A DNA stretch of 53,319 nucleotides from JANMEX01 sp043776635 (lineage in GTDB: Bacteria; Pseudomonadota; Alphaproteobacteria; Rhizobiales; Rhizobiaceae), in assembly GCA_043776635.1 (NCBI GenBank), contig JAYVRA010000086.1, positions 1 to 53,319 of the forward strand, given 5' to 3'. Shown here piece after piece: positions 26,401 through 35,228 of the stretch. Under the pieces are notes generated by a model. That model ran no database searches and was not told the DNA's origin. It saw nothing but the letters and a program-made list of their open reading frames with translations. Within the stretch, counting starts at the first letter, position 1. Each line of letters opens with the position of its first letter. The position numbers were made by a program, and so were the translations under genes.

Positions 26401-26913
26401 GCGCACGGCATATTCACCGACTTCGCGCACACTGGGAACGCGGTCAAAACCATTGTGTTCCAAGCGCCGCGCCAGCTCATTCATATCGATGCGGTTGCCC
26501 GCCTGCGCCACAAAAAACTGGCTGGCAATCACGCTGCGCGGCGGCACGCGCTGGGCGATGGCATTGGCTGTGGTGAGAATGATGCAGCGGTGCGGGTTAG
26601 ACTTCAGCGCAATCAGCGATGACAATGCCGCCAGACGTCGGGCCGCAATATCCGAGCTAGGGGACACGCGATCATAAGGCAGACAATCCCAGCCAGGAAA
26701 TGTCAGCACCGGAAGTTCCGGTGCGACGAATTTCAAAATCTGTTCAAGATCGTGCAGCCGCTGTCCGTCACGCACCACATGAATGAGTGGCCCCTTTGGC
26801 GCGGCTTCCTCTGCGATACGTGCCAGCACAAAGGCCTCGTAGCCATCCGGCACATTGTCGATGGTGGTGTCGGTGATGCCAGCCTTCAGGCCCAGTTTTG
26901 CAAATGTGGACAT
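23422..26913 (-). CDS. mfd: Transcription-repair coupling factor
   Basis: Removes RNA polymerase stalled at lesions and recruits UvrAB. The 1163-residue protein has the UvrB-like N-terminal region, the RNA-polymerase-interacting domain (GDIVVHVDHGIGRFIGLKTI, about 500), a RecG-like translocase with Walker A VCGDVGFGKTEVAIRAAF and the DEEQ box LIIDEEQHFGVKHKERLK. The TRG region and C-terminal D7 domain (ELIDRFGALPDEVKHLL) follow. Length matches the family. Its ATG overlaps the stop of sdhE by one base (TAATG), and the pair diverges from recG, a common order in alphaproteobacteria. Confidence 0.97.
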   Translation of the reverse strand: MSTFAKLGLKAGITDTTIDNVPDGYEAFVLARIAEEAAPKGPLIHVVRDGQRLHDLEQILKFVAPELPVLTFPGWDCLPYDRVSPSSDIAARRLAALSSLIALKSNPHRCIILTTANAIAQRVPPRSVIASQFFVAQAGNRIDMNELARRLEHNGFDRVPSVREVGEYAVRGGILDVFAPGAPEPLRLDFFGDTLESIRAFDATTQRTTGTRKQFELGPMSEVALTTETVSRFRSRYVLTFGAARRDDALYAAVSESRRFAGMEHWLPLYYDKLETLFDYVPAAPVVYEHLVKEAIGERYALILDYYSSRKRQSEEKSGGGESLPYMPVAPDLLYMDSNAVAHAGTGRAHFHLSAFHTPPTGRTIIIDAGGSKGRSFSTERQENASSVFDAAVSHIGDIRKAGRKALITAWSEGSLDRLLQVLTEHGLGKIESVSDLRTVKALSRDKVTAAVLPIEGGFETDDLVTVTEQDILGDRLIRRSKRGKKNSDIITEANGLAAGDIVVHVDHGIGRFIGLKTIEVMGAPHDCLELRYAGESRLFLPVENIELLSRYGSEGSEATLDKLGGGAWQARKAKLKKRLLDMAGQLIAIAAQRAMRGAPVLLPPEGIYGEFVARFPYEETEDQQTSIEAVIDDLSLGRPMDRLVCGDVGFGKTEVAIRAAFIAALNGLQVAVVVPTTLLARQHFKTFSQRFHGLPVRVAQASRLVGTKELALTKKEISEGTVDIVVGTHALLGSSITFKNLGMLIIDEEQHFGVKHKERLKELKSDIHVLTLSATPIPRTLQLALTGVRELSLITTPPVDRMAVRTFISPFDGLVIRESLLRERYRGGQSFYVVPRVADLTDIHAFLQSDVPELKVAVAHGQMPAGELDDIMNAFYEGQYDVLLSTTIVESGLDVPSANTLIVHRADMFGLAQLYQLRGRVGRSKQRAFALFTLPANRTLTQTAERRLKVLQSLDSLGAGFQLASHDLDLRGGGNMLGDAQSGHIKEVGFELYQQMLEEAVAEQRGQVQADNGQWSPLIAVGTAVMIPEDYVPDLQLRLGLYKRLADIAEVNEIDSFGAELIDRFGALPDEVKHLLKIVYIKTLCRKANVEKLDAGPKGVVIHFRKKEFANPVALVKFIGEQGILAKIRPDQAIVFIRDWPTADKRLSGSAVLMTQLAKMVQ

Positions 26914-27203
26914 TAGAGCGCGCGCACCCGCGTGGCGTGGACCATGATGCGCCGGAACAGCGGCGTGTCCGCTACGCCAGGCACCTCCAGCTCACCGGTG
27001 ATCCACTGCAACAAGTCGCGGTCGTCCGTCTCCAACATCATCTCATATTCGTCCAGATCAGTGGCCTCGAGCGAAGCAATCTCGGCATCAGCAAAACCGC
27101 CCAAAATCAAATCCATTTCGCGAATACCACGATGCCATGAACGAAACAAAAGTTTCGCGCGGCGGGGGTCAAGTTTATTGGAGGAGATGGTGCTGCCGGT
27201 CAT
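26913..27203 (-). CDS. sdhE: Succinate dehydrogenase assembly factor 2 (SdhE/CptB-like)
   Basis: A 96-residue protein with the RGxxE-type motif in SWHRGIREMDLILGGFADAE, and YEMMLETDDRDLLQWITG downstream. SdhE helps attach FAD covalently to SdhA and FrdA in the cytoplasm. The RGIRE block is the contact surface. Its stop overlaps the mfd start, so translation is coupled, and its start is about 95 bases from recG on the opposite strand. The small size and motif leave little doubt. Confidence 0.92.
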   Translation of the reverse strand: MTGSTISSNKLDPRRAKLLFRSWHRGIREMDLILGGFADAEIASLEATDLDEYEMMLETDDRDLLQWITGELEVPGVADTPLFRRIMVHATRVRAL

Positions 27204-27298
27204 ATTTTAGAGTCCTGATGATGTGCGAAAGACATATAGCTGGGTATGGGCTGAATGCTAGTCTTGTATGATACACACGAAAAATACATGTTAGAAAC

Positions 27299-29404
27299 AT
27301 GCGTCCCGAAATTCTCAACAAGCTCTTTATGAGCGTCGCCACATTGGAAGGCATTGGCCCGAAAACAGTCAAGCTTTTGGCTAAGCTATTTGGCATGGGC
27401 GATGGCGAAGACCCGCGCGTTATCCGGTTGTTGACGCACCTGCCAAGCGGTGTGATAGACCGGCGCAACCAGCCTGAAATTGCATACGCCGCAGAAGGTG
27501 CAATTGTCACTTTGAAAGTGCGAGTCGACCGCCATCAACCAGCCCCGCGCGGCAAGGCAAATGTGCCGCATCGCGTGTTCTGCCATGATGAAACCGGCGA
27601 GATCGGGCTGGTGTATTTTCGCGCCAATCAGCAATGGCTGGAGTGGCGATTTGTTGTTGGCGAAACGGTATATGTAAGTGGCACGATGGAGTGGTTCAAC
27701 GGGCGTCCGACAATGGTGCACCCCGACCATGTGGTGTCATTGGCAGACGCGGCAAACCTGCCTCTGGTCGAACCGGTCTATCCGCTCACGGCAGGCATAG
27801 GACAAAAGCTGCTGCGCAAGGCAATCCATGCCGCATTGAAAAGTTTACCCGAATTACCGGAGTGGCAAAACGGACCGTTCATACTCAAACATAGCTTTAA
27901 GTCCTTCAGCCAATCAATAATTGACATTCATAATGTTAATGAACCTATTGATTTAGATATACAATCATCATTAATAAGACGATTGGCTTATGATGAGTTA
28001 TTGGCCGGTCAACTGGCAATTTCCCTCGTTCGCGCACGGATGCGGACTATTGCCGGCTTGCCGATGAGGGGCACCGGGATCATCAAGAGTGCCATTCTTA
28101 AGGCGCTTCCGTTCAAACTAACTAAGAGCCAAGAGCAAGCGCTCATCGAAATCGGCGCAGACATGGCCTCGCCTGACCGCATGATTAGACTACTGCAAGG
28201 CGATGTCGGGTCAGGGAAAACAGTCGTAGCCTTGATGGCCATGGCACAGGCTGCGGAGGCCGGATTTCAGAGTGCATTGATGGCTCCAACCGAGGTGCTC
28301 GCACGGCAGCATTATGTTACGATAAAGCCAATCGCCGAGAGCGCCGGATTTAAGGTTGCCATCCTCACAGGAAGGGAAAAAGGCCTTACCCGCGCGCCGA
28401 TTTTGGCAGGCCTTCTGGACGGCACAATCGACATTGTGATTGGCACTCACGCGCTGTTTCAGGAGGCGGTTTCTTACCATAAATTGGGTCTGGCAATTAT
28501 TGATGAGCAGCATCGTTTCGGCGTCCACCAGCGTCTTGCGCTCACCCAAAAAGGCTCGGCAGCGGACTTGCTGGTTATGACAGCAACGCCGATTCCGCGC
28601 ACGCTCGTGCTCACCGCGTTTGGCGACATGGATGGTTCAAAGCTGACGGAGAAGCCCGCTGGCCGCCTGCCAATCAAGACGGTGTCCATTCCCTTTGAGC
28701 GCATGGATGAGGTGGTTGACCGCATCGGCACGTCACTGAAAGAGGGCAAGAAGGCCTACTGGATTTGTCCGCTTGTGGAGGAAACTGAAGAGGTTGATGC
28801 AACTGCTGCCGTCGTTCGTTTTGAGGAATTGCGGGAGCGATTTGGCCCGAGTGTGGCACTGGTTCATGGCCGCATGACCGGGCCAGAGAAGGATGCTGCA
28901 ATGCTGGCGTTCAAGTCCGGCGATGCCGGAATTCTCGTCGCCACCACCGTTGTCGAGGTCGGTGTCGATGTACCGGACGCAACCATCATGGTTATCGAAC
29001 ACGCAGAGCGTTTCGGCCTCTCACAGCTCCACCAGCTGCGCGGGCGCATCGGGCGCGGGTCGGAGGCATCTGTTTGTCTTCTACTTTATCGCGGGCCACT
29101 GTCTGAATCCGCCCACAAACGCATCGCCATCATGCGCGAAACTGAGGATGGATTTCGCATTGCCGAGGAAGATTTGAAGCTACGAGGCGAAGGCGAATTG
29201 CTCGGCACGCGCCAGTCCGGCACGCCTGGTTTCCGCATCGCCAATCTTGCCGGCCATCATGATTTGCTCGAAGCAGCCCGCGACGACAGCCGCCTGATAT
29301 TGGCAACCGACCCCGAGCTGCAATCAGCGCGGGGGCAGGCCTTGCGGATATTGCTGTATTTGTTTGAACGAGATCAGGCGATACAATTGCTGAAGGCGGG
29401 ATGA
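27299..29404 (+). CDS. recG: ATP-dependent DNA helicase RecG
   Basis: Branch-migration helicase for stalled forks and recombination. The 701-residue protein has the wedge/OB domain at about 60-160 and Walker A LLQGDVGSGKTVVALMAMA near 305. The DEQH box is in LAIIDEQHRFGVHQRLAL, with motif III VMTATPIPRTL. The C-terminal helicase has VATTVVEVGVDVPDATIM, QLHQLRGRIGRG and the TRG-like end. A stretch at about 27900-28000, encoding SIIDIHNVNEPIDLDIQSSL, is clearly AT-richer than the rest. The stop at 29404 directly abuts the glmS stop on the other strand, leaving no intergenic terminator. Confidence 0.97.
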   Translation: MRPEILNKLFMSVATLEGIGPKTVKLLAKLFGMGDGEDPRVIRLLTHLPSGVIDRRNQPEIAYAAEGAIVTLKVRVDRHQPAPRGKANVPHRVFCHDETGEIGLVYFRANQQWLEWRFVVGETVYVSGTMEWFNGRPTMVHPDHVVSLADAANLPLVEPVYPLTAGIGQKLLRKAIHAALKSLPELPEWQNGPFILKHSFKSFSQSIIDIHNVNEPIDLDIQSSLIRRLAYDELLAGQLAISLVRARMRTIAGLPMRGTGIIKSAILKALPFKLTKSQEQALIEIGADMASPDRMIRLLQGDVGSGKTVVALMAMAQAAEAGFQSALMAPTEVLARQHYVTIKPIAESAGFKVAILTGREKGLTRAPILAGLLDGTIDIVIGTHALFQEAVSYHKLGLAIIDEQHRFGVHQRLALTQKGSAADLLVMTATPIPRTLVLTAFGDMDGSKLTEKPAGRLPIKTVSIPFERMDEVVDRIGTSLKEGKKAYWICPLVEETEEVDATAAVVRFEELRERFGPSVALVHGRMTGPEKDAAMLAFKSGDAGILVATTVVEVGVDVPDATIMVIEHAERFGLSQLHQLRGRIGRGSEASVCLLLYRGPLSESAHKRIAIMRETEDGFRIAEEDLKLRGEGELLGTRQSGTPGFRIANLAGHHDLLEAARDDSRLILATDPELQSARGQALRILLYLFERDQAIQLLKAG

Positions 29405-31228
29405 CTACTCCACCGTAACCGACTTTGCCAAATTGCGCGGCTGGTCGACATCTGTGCCGATCAACACCGCTGTGTGATAGGCCAACAGCTGGATGGGGAT
29501 TGCGTATATAATCGGCGCGATGATTTCAGGCACGTCCGGCATCACAATGGTTGCCAGTGTTTTCAGCGTGGAATGCGCCGCGCCCTTGGCATCGGTGATG
29601 AGGATAATCTTGCCGCCGCGCGCCGCGACTTCCTGCATGTTGGAAACCGTCTTTTCAAAAATCCGGTCATGCGGGGCGATAACTATAACGGGCATATTTT
29701 CATCAATCAGCGCGATGGGGCCGTGCTTCAACTCGCCGGCAGCATAGCCTTCAGCGTGGATATAGGAAATTTCCTTGAGTTTGAGTGCGCCCTCCATTGC
29801 CAGCGGGAAGTTGGTATCCCGGCCAAGGAACAGGGTATGGTTCACCTTGGAAAGATGATGCGCGACCTTCTCGATTTCTTTACTGAGCTTCAAAGCCATG
29901 TTGGCATAGCGTGGCGCTTCGGCGAGATGATGCACAAGTTCGCGCTCTTGTTCTTCAGTGATTTTACCACGCGCTTTCGCTGCTTTCACGGCAAGGCAAG
30001 CCAAAACGGAAAGTTGGCAAGTGAAAGCCTTGGTCGAGGCGACGCCGATTTCTGGACCTGCCAATGTCGGGAAGGTAACATCAGATTCGCGCGCAATTGT
30101 GGATTCGCGAACGTTCACCACCGCGCCAATGGGCATACCGAGCCCCTTGCAGTAGCGTAGCGACGCTAATGTGTCCGCCGTCTCGCCGGACTGGGAAATA
30201 AACAGCGCAACATCACCTGCATCCAGCGGCATTTCGCGGTAGCGGAACTCAGAGGCGACGTCGATATCCACTGGCAGGCGCGCATATCGCTCAAACCAAT
30301 ATTTAGCCACCTGTCCTGCATATGATGCTGTTCCGCAAGCGGAAATCGCCACGCGATTGACCTTGGCAAAGTCAAACGGCAAGTCTAGTTCCTTGGTCGA
30401 ACCATTCGCGAAATCAATATAATGCGACATGGTGTGGGAAATCACTTCCGGCTGTTCATAGATTTCCTTTTCCATGAAATGGCGGTGGTTGCCCTTTTCA
30501 ACGAGGAAAGCCGTGCTGGACGATTTCACCTGCTTGCGCGATACTTCCTTGCCCTCGATGTCAAAAATCTGGAACCAATCGCGGTGAAGCACCACCCAAT
30601 CGCCATCTTCCATATAGGTAATAAGGTTGGTGAACGGAGCCAGCGCAATCGCATCCGAACCGATATACATCTCACCATCGCCATGACCGACGGCCAAAGG
30701 CGGGCCATTGCGTGCGCCAATCAGCAAATTTGGATCTGACTGGAACAGAATTGCCAGCGCAAACGCACCCTGCAAACGCTTCAATGAATTATGCGCGGCC
30801 TCAACGGGCTTAAAGCCACGGGCTATTTCCCGCGCCACAAGATGCGCAACAACTTCGGTATCTGTCTGCGAGGTAAACTCATAGCCGTCCGTTTGCAATT
30901 CGTTGCGCAGCTCTGCAAAATTTTCAATGATGCCATTGTGAACAATCGCAACGCCATTAGAGAAATGCGGATGTGCATTGGCCTCATTAGGGACGCCATG
31001 CGTTGCCCAGCGGGTGTGGCCAATGCCAATCAAGCCGTCCAGCGGTTCCTGACGCAGCTTGCGGTCGAGGTTCTTCAACTTGCCCTCTGCGCGGCGGCGG
31101 TCCAGTTTGCCCGCTTCGAGCGTGGCAACACCGGCGCTATCATAGCCGCGATATTCAAGGCGCTTCAGCGCCTCCACAATCATGGGAGCGACCGGCTCAC
31201 GACCGATAATACCAACAATTCCGCACAT
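29405..31228 (-). CDS. glmS: Glutamine-fructose-6-phosphate aminotransferase (isomerizing)
   Basis: Makes glucosamine 6-phosphate, the first committed step to UDP-GlcNAc for wall and lipopolysaccharide. The 607-residue protein starts MCGIVGIIG, where Cys2 is the glutaminase nucleophile. GIGHTRWATHGVPNEANAHPH and VAIVHNGIIENFAELR complete that domain. Two SIS sugar-isomerase domains follow, with ISACGTASYAGQVAKYW, FISQSGETADTL, AEGYAAGELKHGPIALID and the C-terminal QPRNLAKSVTVE. It lies downstream of glmU on the same strand with about 125 bases between. No glmS ribozyme is expected or seen. Confidence 0.97.
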   Translation of the reverse strand: MCGIVGIIGREPVAPMIVEALKRLEYRGYDSAGVATLEAGKLDRRRAEGKLKNLDRKLRQEPLDGLIGIGHTRWATHGVPNEANAHPHFSNGVAIVHNGIIENFAELRNELQTDGYEFTSQTDTEVVAHLVAREIARGFKPVEAAHNSLKRLQGAFALAILFQSDPNLLIGARNGPPLAVGHGDGEMYIGSDAIALAPFTNLITYMEDGDWVVLHRDWFQIFDIEGKEVSRKQVKSSSTAFLVEKGNHRHFMEKEIYEQPEVISHTMSHYIDFANGSTKELDLPFDFAKVNRVAISACGTASYAGQVAKYWFERYARLPVDIDVASEFRYREMPLDAGDVALFISQSGETADTLASLRYCKGLGMPIGAVVNVRESTIARESDVTFPTLAGPEIGVASTKAFTCQLSVLACLAVKAAKARGKITEEQERELVHHLAEAPRYANMALKLSKEIEKVAHHLSKVNHTLFLGRDTNFPLAMEGALKLKEISYIHAEGYAAGELKHGPIALIDENMPVIVIAPHDRIFEKTVSNMQEVAARGGKIILITDAKGAAHSTLKTLATIVMPDVPEIIAPIIYAIPIQLLAYHTAVLIGTDVDQPRNLAKSVTVE

Positions 31229-31352
31229 ATTATAAATCCCCGATCGTAATATCGGCGCACTGTTAGCGCCTCGTTTTACAGTGCAAAAATCACTTTCGAT
31301 TGCAGACTGTTACTTCTACCATGAGTGGTATTAACTCAAAAATATCAACAAA

Positions 31353-32714
31353 CTATTTAGCTCTATTTTTCTCCTTGAGGGCCATATTTCGGGAACGAAT
31401 TGCGGGAGCAATTTTCAAATGATTATCTTGCATTGCCCGTCCGAAGGCGACAGCATCATCCGGAACATCTTTGGTAATAACGCTGCCGGCCGCGACAATT
31501 GCGCCGCTGCCAATGCTGACTGGCGCTACCAGCGCCGAGTTAGAACCGATGAAAGCGCCAGCGCCAATTTTGGTGATAAATTTATTATATCCATCATAAT
31601 TACAGGTAATTGTCCCCGCCCCGATGTTGGCATTTTCGCCCACTTCAGCATCGCCAACGTAGGTTAAGTGGTTGACTTTTGCACCCTTGGAAATCACTGA
31701 TTTTTTGATTTCAACAAAATTGCCGGCCTTGGAATCCTCTCGCAGATCCGCGCCAGGTCGCAGCCGCGCAAATGGTCCTATGTGTGCACCAGTAGCAATG
31801 GTCGCGCCTTCAATATGGCAAAAGGCGTGGATTGTTACGCCCCCCGACACTTTCACCTTGGTGCCGAAAAATACGTTTGGCTCAATAATAGTCTCAGCAC
31901 CGATTTCTGTGTCCCACGAGAAAAATACAGTTTCGGGTGCTATCATCGATATCCCGTCAAGCATCATCGATCTGCGCATTTTATTTTGAAACAGGCTCTC
32001 AGCTTCCGCCAATTCAACACGAGTGTTCACGCCCAGTACACAGCCGGCTTCAACCTCCAAGCTTACGACGGACTTGCCGAAATCGTGAGCTATTTCAACG
32101 ATATCAGTGAGATAATACTCTTTTTTAGCATTATTATCAGTGATTTTTTCTAGCATCACCAGCGCATCATCGCCGCGAATGGCCATCAGACCGCCATTGC
32201 AAAAGCCAACTTTTTTCTCGTCCGGCGAAGCCTCTTTCTCTTCACGAATGGCTATGACCTGGCCATCCTTCTCCAGGAGACGCCCGTATCCAGTAGGGTC
32301 GCTCGGGCGGAACCCCATAACGACCACGTCCGCGCCCGCAGCCAAACGTTCACGGGCGCTTTTCAGTGCTGCCGTATCGATCATCGGTGTATCACCAAAT
32401 ATTATGATGAGATCATCAAATCCCTTCGCAATTGCACTTGCCGCTGCCAGCACGGCATTTCCGGTTCCAAGACGCTGAGCTTGTAAATGCACGGAAATGC
32501 GGCTGGCATGGCATCGGGCAGCCTTCTCAACCTCGTCGGCGCCGCGCCCGACCACAAGCGCCACATCACCAACACCAGCGGCGGTTGCAGCGCGAACCAC
32601 ATGGGCCACCATCGGCAAGCCACCAACCGGATGCAGCACCTTGGTCAGTGCGGACTTCATCCGCGTTCCTTCGCCAGCGGCCAAAATGATCGCCAAACAA
32701 CTACGTTCGCTCAT
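31353..32714 (-). CDS. glmU: Bifunctional GlmU: GlcN-1-P acetyltransferase / GlcNAc-1-P uridylyltransferase
   Basis: Carries out the last two steps to UDP-GlcNAc. The 453-residue protein has an N-terminal nucleotidyltransferase with AIILAAGEGTRMKSALTKVLH, and FGDTPMIDTAAL. A C-terminal left-handed beta-helix follows, with hexapeptide repeats such as GAHIGPFARLRPGADLREDS, VEIKKSVISKGAKVNHLTYVG and GTITCNYDGYNKFITKIG (catalytic His and Asn-Tyr region). Length is typical. It precedes glmS, giving a compact amino-sugar locus that supplies the peptidoglycan worked on by the transpeptidases elsewhere in the window. Confidence 0.97.
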   Translation of the reverse strand: MSERSCLAIILAAGEGTRMKSALTKVLHPVGGLPMVAHVVRAATAAGVGDVALVVGRGADEVEKAARCHASRISVHLQAQRLGTGNAVLAAASAIAKGFDDLIIIFGDTPMIDTAALKSARERLAAGADVVVMGFRPSDPTGYGRLLEKDGQVIAIREEKEASPDEKKVGFCNGGLMAIRGDDALVMLEKITDNNAKKEYYLTDIVEIAHDFGKSVVSLEVEAGCVLGVNTRVELAEAESLFQNKMRRSMMLDGISMIAPETVFFSWDTEIGAETIIEPNVFFGTKVKVSGGVTIHAFCHIEGATIATGAHIGPFARLRPGADLREDSKAGNFVEIKKSVISKGAKVNHLTYVGDAEVGENANIGAGTITCNYDGYNKFITKIGAGAFIGSNSALVAPVSIGSGAIVAAGSVITKDVPDDAVAFGRAMQDNHLKIAPAIRSRNMALKEKNRAK

Positions 32715-32802
32715 GTTTTAAATTCCAGTGTCTTTACATGCACATTTGATTCGCGCGCATTCAACCATAGTTATACCGTAACGGAAAATTCCTGGAATTT
32801 AG

Positions 32803-33570
32803 TCAACCAACAGACTGAAGAATTGGAAATGTTTGCAACAACCAAAACGCGAAATACTGCATCCCCCCGGTTAAAAACATGAGACCGGAAAAGATTAACA
32901 ACACGCCGATAACTCTTTCCACTAGCACCATGCGCTTACGAAATTTGGTGGCAAAACGCATGAACTGGCCGGAAAACAGGGCCGCGCCCAAAAAAGGAAT
33001 GCCAAGTCCCGCAGAATAGACAGCCAGAAGACCGGCACCCTGCAAGACCGTATCCCTGCCGCCCGCAAGCGTAAGGATTGGTCCAAGCACGGGTCCGATA
33101 CACGGTGTCCAGCCAAAAGCAAATGCAAGCCCCATAAGATAGGATGGCCAGATGCCAACGGATTTTTGGTCCGGATTAAACCGCACATCCCTATAAAGTA
33201 GCGGTATTTTGATAATTCCGAGAAAATTGAGCCCCATTGCAATGATGAGAAGCCCGGCAATTCTGGCCAAAACATCCTGCCAGCTGCGCAAGAACTGACC
33301 GATACCGGTGGCTCCGGCACCAATAAGAATAAAAACAGTCGAAAAGCCCAGCACGAAAGCCAGCGAAGCAATAAGCAACGCTTTACGCGAAGAGGTATTT
33401 GCCGCCTGTTCATTTGTGAACTGGTCCGTACTAACTCCCGCCATGTAGCACAGATAGGGAGGCACGAGAGGAAGCACGCATGGAGATAAAAACGACAGTG
33501 CACCCGCACCAAAAGCGCTGACATAACTTATATCAAGGGACAAGATTGAACTCCGGATATTATTTGTCAC
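32803..33570 (-). CDS. ccdA: Cytochrome c biogenesis protein CcdA
   Basis: A membrane thiol transporter carrying reducing equivalents from thioredoxin to periplasmic apocytochrome c or other thiol proteins. The 255-residue protein has six hydrophobic helices and the two essential cysteines. One is in GALSFLSPCVLPLVPPYLCY (Cys about 31) and the other in AFGWTPCIGPVLGPILTLA (Cys about 157). DsbD periplasmic domains are absent, so this is the CcdA form. The start at 33570 is accepted, though one a few codons inside is possible. It diverges from the transpeptidase at 33777. Confidence 0.92.
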   Translation of the reverse strand: MTNNIRSSILSLDISYVSAFGAGALSFLSPCVLPLVPPYLCYMAGVSTDQFTNEQAANTSSRKALLIASLAFVLGFSTVFILIGAGATGIGQFLRSWQDVLARIAGLLIIAMGLNFLGIIKIPLLYRDVRFNPDQKSVGIWPSYLMGLAFAFGWTPCIGPVLGPILTLAGGRDTVLQGAGLLAVYSAGLGIPFLGAALFSGQFMRFATKFRKRMVLVERVIGVLLIFSGLMFLTGGMQYFAFWLLQTFPILQSVG

Positions 33571-33636
33571 TCAATAACCACTATGAACTCACATACAAGT
33601 CACGTTGCTGTTAGCGTAGAATTGATTATCTGCTTG

Positions 33637-33665
33637 TTGACAGGCATATATCGCCACACAATAAA
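33637..33665 (+). promoter_or_regulatory. Candidate promoter for the LdtD-like gene
   Basis: A perfect -35 hexamer TTGACA (33637-33642) lies 17 bases before AATAAA (33660-33665), a 4/6 match to TATAAT. It is about 110 bases ahead of the ATG at 33777, leaving a long AT-rich leader. Confidence 0.4.
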
Positions 33666-33776
33666 CGCTTTTTTCTTCTTGTAACATGCTAAGTTTGTCG
33701 TGCTGGCTGGTAAAAAGTTTGGCAATTACTTAATTCCGAAGAAATTTCAAAAATAACTGAGAATGGTAAGTGAACA

Positions 33777-35072
33777 ATGTCTGATCGCGGATTTTCAAAA
33801 ATGAATCGTCGTGTATTTGTCGCGGCACTGAGCGCAAGTGTGGCAACAATTTTGGCTATACCCGCAAGTGCGCAGACTGTTATTGATGATCTTTTGACAT
33901 CACCGAAGCGCGGTAACTGGGATGACCAGTTTGATGCTCAGTCCAATCAAAATCAGACCAGTTCCAAGGTCACGTCTACAGTTCCCATTTTCAGTTCGCA
34001 AACAGTCGCTAACGTGCAGCGCGCGATCGAGCAATATCAGGGCATTGTCAATGCGGGTGGTTGGCCGGTCGTTCCAGCGTCTGCGGTGAAAATGAAGGTG
34101 GGTGCGAGCGATCCGGCTATATCCATTCTGCGCCAGCGCTTGATTGTGTCGGGCGATCTGTCAAAAAGTGCAGGCACATCCAGCCAGTTTGATAGTTATG
34201 TGGACGGCGCTGTAAAGCGCTTTCAAGGCCGTCACGGATTCCCGGGTGACGGCGTTGTCGGCGAATATACGCTTGCCGCCATGAATATTCCGGCTGATAC
34301 ACGGCTTATGCAATTGCAGACCAATCTTGGCCGCATCGCCGCGCAAGCCGACCAAATGGGTGATCGTTATGTCATGGTCAACGTTCCCGCAGCAGCCGTT
34401 GAGGCCGTAGAGGGCGGCCGTGTTGCGCAGCGCCACACTGCTGTTGTCGGTCGCATAGATCGTCAATCGCCTATTTTGGATTCGGTCATAAGCAATGTGA
34501 TGATTAATCCTTACTGGAATGCGCCGGCTTCAATTGTGGAAAAAGACATTATCCCACTGATGCAAAAAGACCCGAACTACTTGAAGGATAATGCCATCCA
34601 TATTCTTCGTCCCGATGGTTCGGAGATCGATCCTGTCAGTGTGAACTGGAATTCTAACGAGGCGATAAGCTATCGTTTGCGTCAAGATCCCGGTCCGCAT
34701 AGCGCCATGGCGTCGATGAAGATCAACTACCCGAATAAATTTGATACCTATATGCATGACACACCCAAGCAGGGTCTGTTTAACAAGATCCAGCGCTTCG
34801 AATCATCCGGCTGTGTGCGCGTACAAAATGTACGTGATCTCGGTGTTTGGATTTTGAAGGATACGCCGGGCTGGAGTCGCGCTGAGATTGAAGCGCAGAT
34901 TGCCACGGGCCAAAACCGCGAAGTGCCGCTGGGCTCTAAAGTAAACGTGCATTTTACCTATATCACAGCATGGTCAACTGCCGAAGATGTGGTGCATTTC
35001 CGCGATGATATTTATAAGAAAGACGGTGCGCAAGAATTGGCGATAAACTCAGGTGTTGGCCAAGCGCTTTAA
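33777..35072 (+). CDS. L,D-transpeptidase with peptidoglycan-binding domain (YcbB/LdtD-like)
   Basis: A 431-residue exported enzyme expected to form 3-3 crosslinks. Residues 9-32 resemble a twin-arginine signal (MNRRVFVAALSAS, ending PASA). A PG_binding_1 domain at about 105-180 contains AISILRQRLIVSGDL and YVDGAVKRFQGRHGFPGDGV. The catalytic YkuD domain carries the YcbB-specific HDTP motif (TYMHDTPKQGLFN) and RFESSGCVRVQNVRDLG, with catalytic Cys about 346. It differs from the tandem pair at 7315-9072, so it is a separate branch. A strong terminator follows. An LdtR-like regulator sits at 41018. Confidence 0.93.
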   Translation: MSDRGFSKMNRRVFVAALSASVATILAIPASAQTVIDDLLTSPKRGNWDDQFDAQSNQNQTSSKVTSTVPIFSSQTVANVQRAIEQYQGIVNAGGWPVVPASAVKMKVGASDPAISILRQRLIVSGDLSKSAGTSSQFDSYVDGAVKRFQGRHGFPGDGVVGEYTLAAMNIPADTRLMQLQTNLGRIAAQADQMGDRYVMVNVPAAAVEAVEGGRVAQRHTAVVGRIDRQSPILDSVISNVMINPYWNAPASIVEKDIIPLMQKDPNYLKDNAIHILRPDGSEIDPVSVNWNSNEAISYRLRQDPGPHSAMASMKINYPNKFDTYMHDTPKQGLFNKIQRFESSGCVRVQNVRDLGVWILKDTPGWSRAEIEAQIATGQNREVPLGSKVNVHFTYITAWSTAEDVVHFRDDIYKKDGAQELAINSGVGQAL

Positions 35073-35089
35073 CTATCAAAGTCTATCAC

Positions 35090-35133
35090 AAAACGCCGCA
35101 AGAACATGATGTATCTGCGGCGTTTTCGTTTTT
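35090..35133 (+). terminator. Intrinsic terminator after the LdtD-like gene
   Basis: AAAACGCCGCA (35090-35100) pairs perfectly with TGCGGCGTTTT (35116-35126), with a 15-base loop, followed by CGTTTTT. It lies 17 bases after the stop codon. Confidence 0.88.
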
Positions 35134-35228
35134 GGTGCTAACTGCGCCGTTTCGCAGCTTTCATTTGCCAAACGACCTATGGTAAGGGCGCGGCGAAAGC
35201 CCATCGCTACCTCTGAAAGGCCCTGTAA

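Noticed and set aside
29404..29405. Directly abutting stops of recG and glmS as a sign of a fusion or error
   Set aside because: Both proteins end with normal family C-termini, so this is just tight convergent packing.
35134..35228. Possible riboswitch ahead of glyA
   Set aside because: After the terminator only about 95 bases remain, with no glycine or SAM aptamer features that I can recognise.
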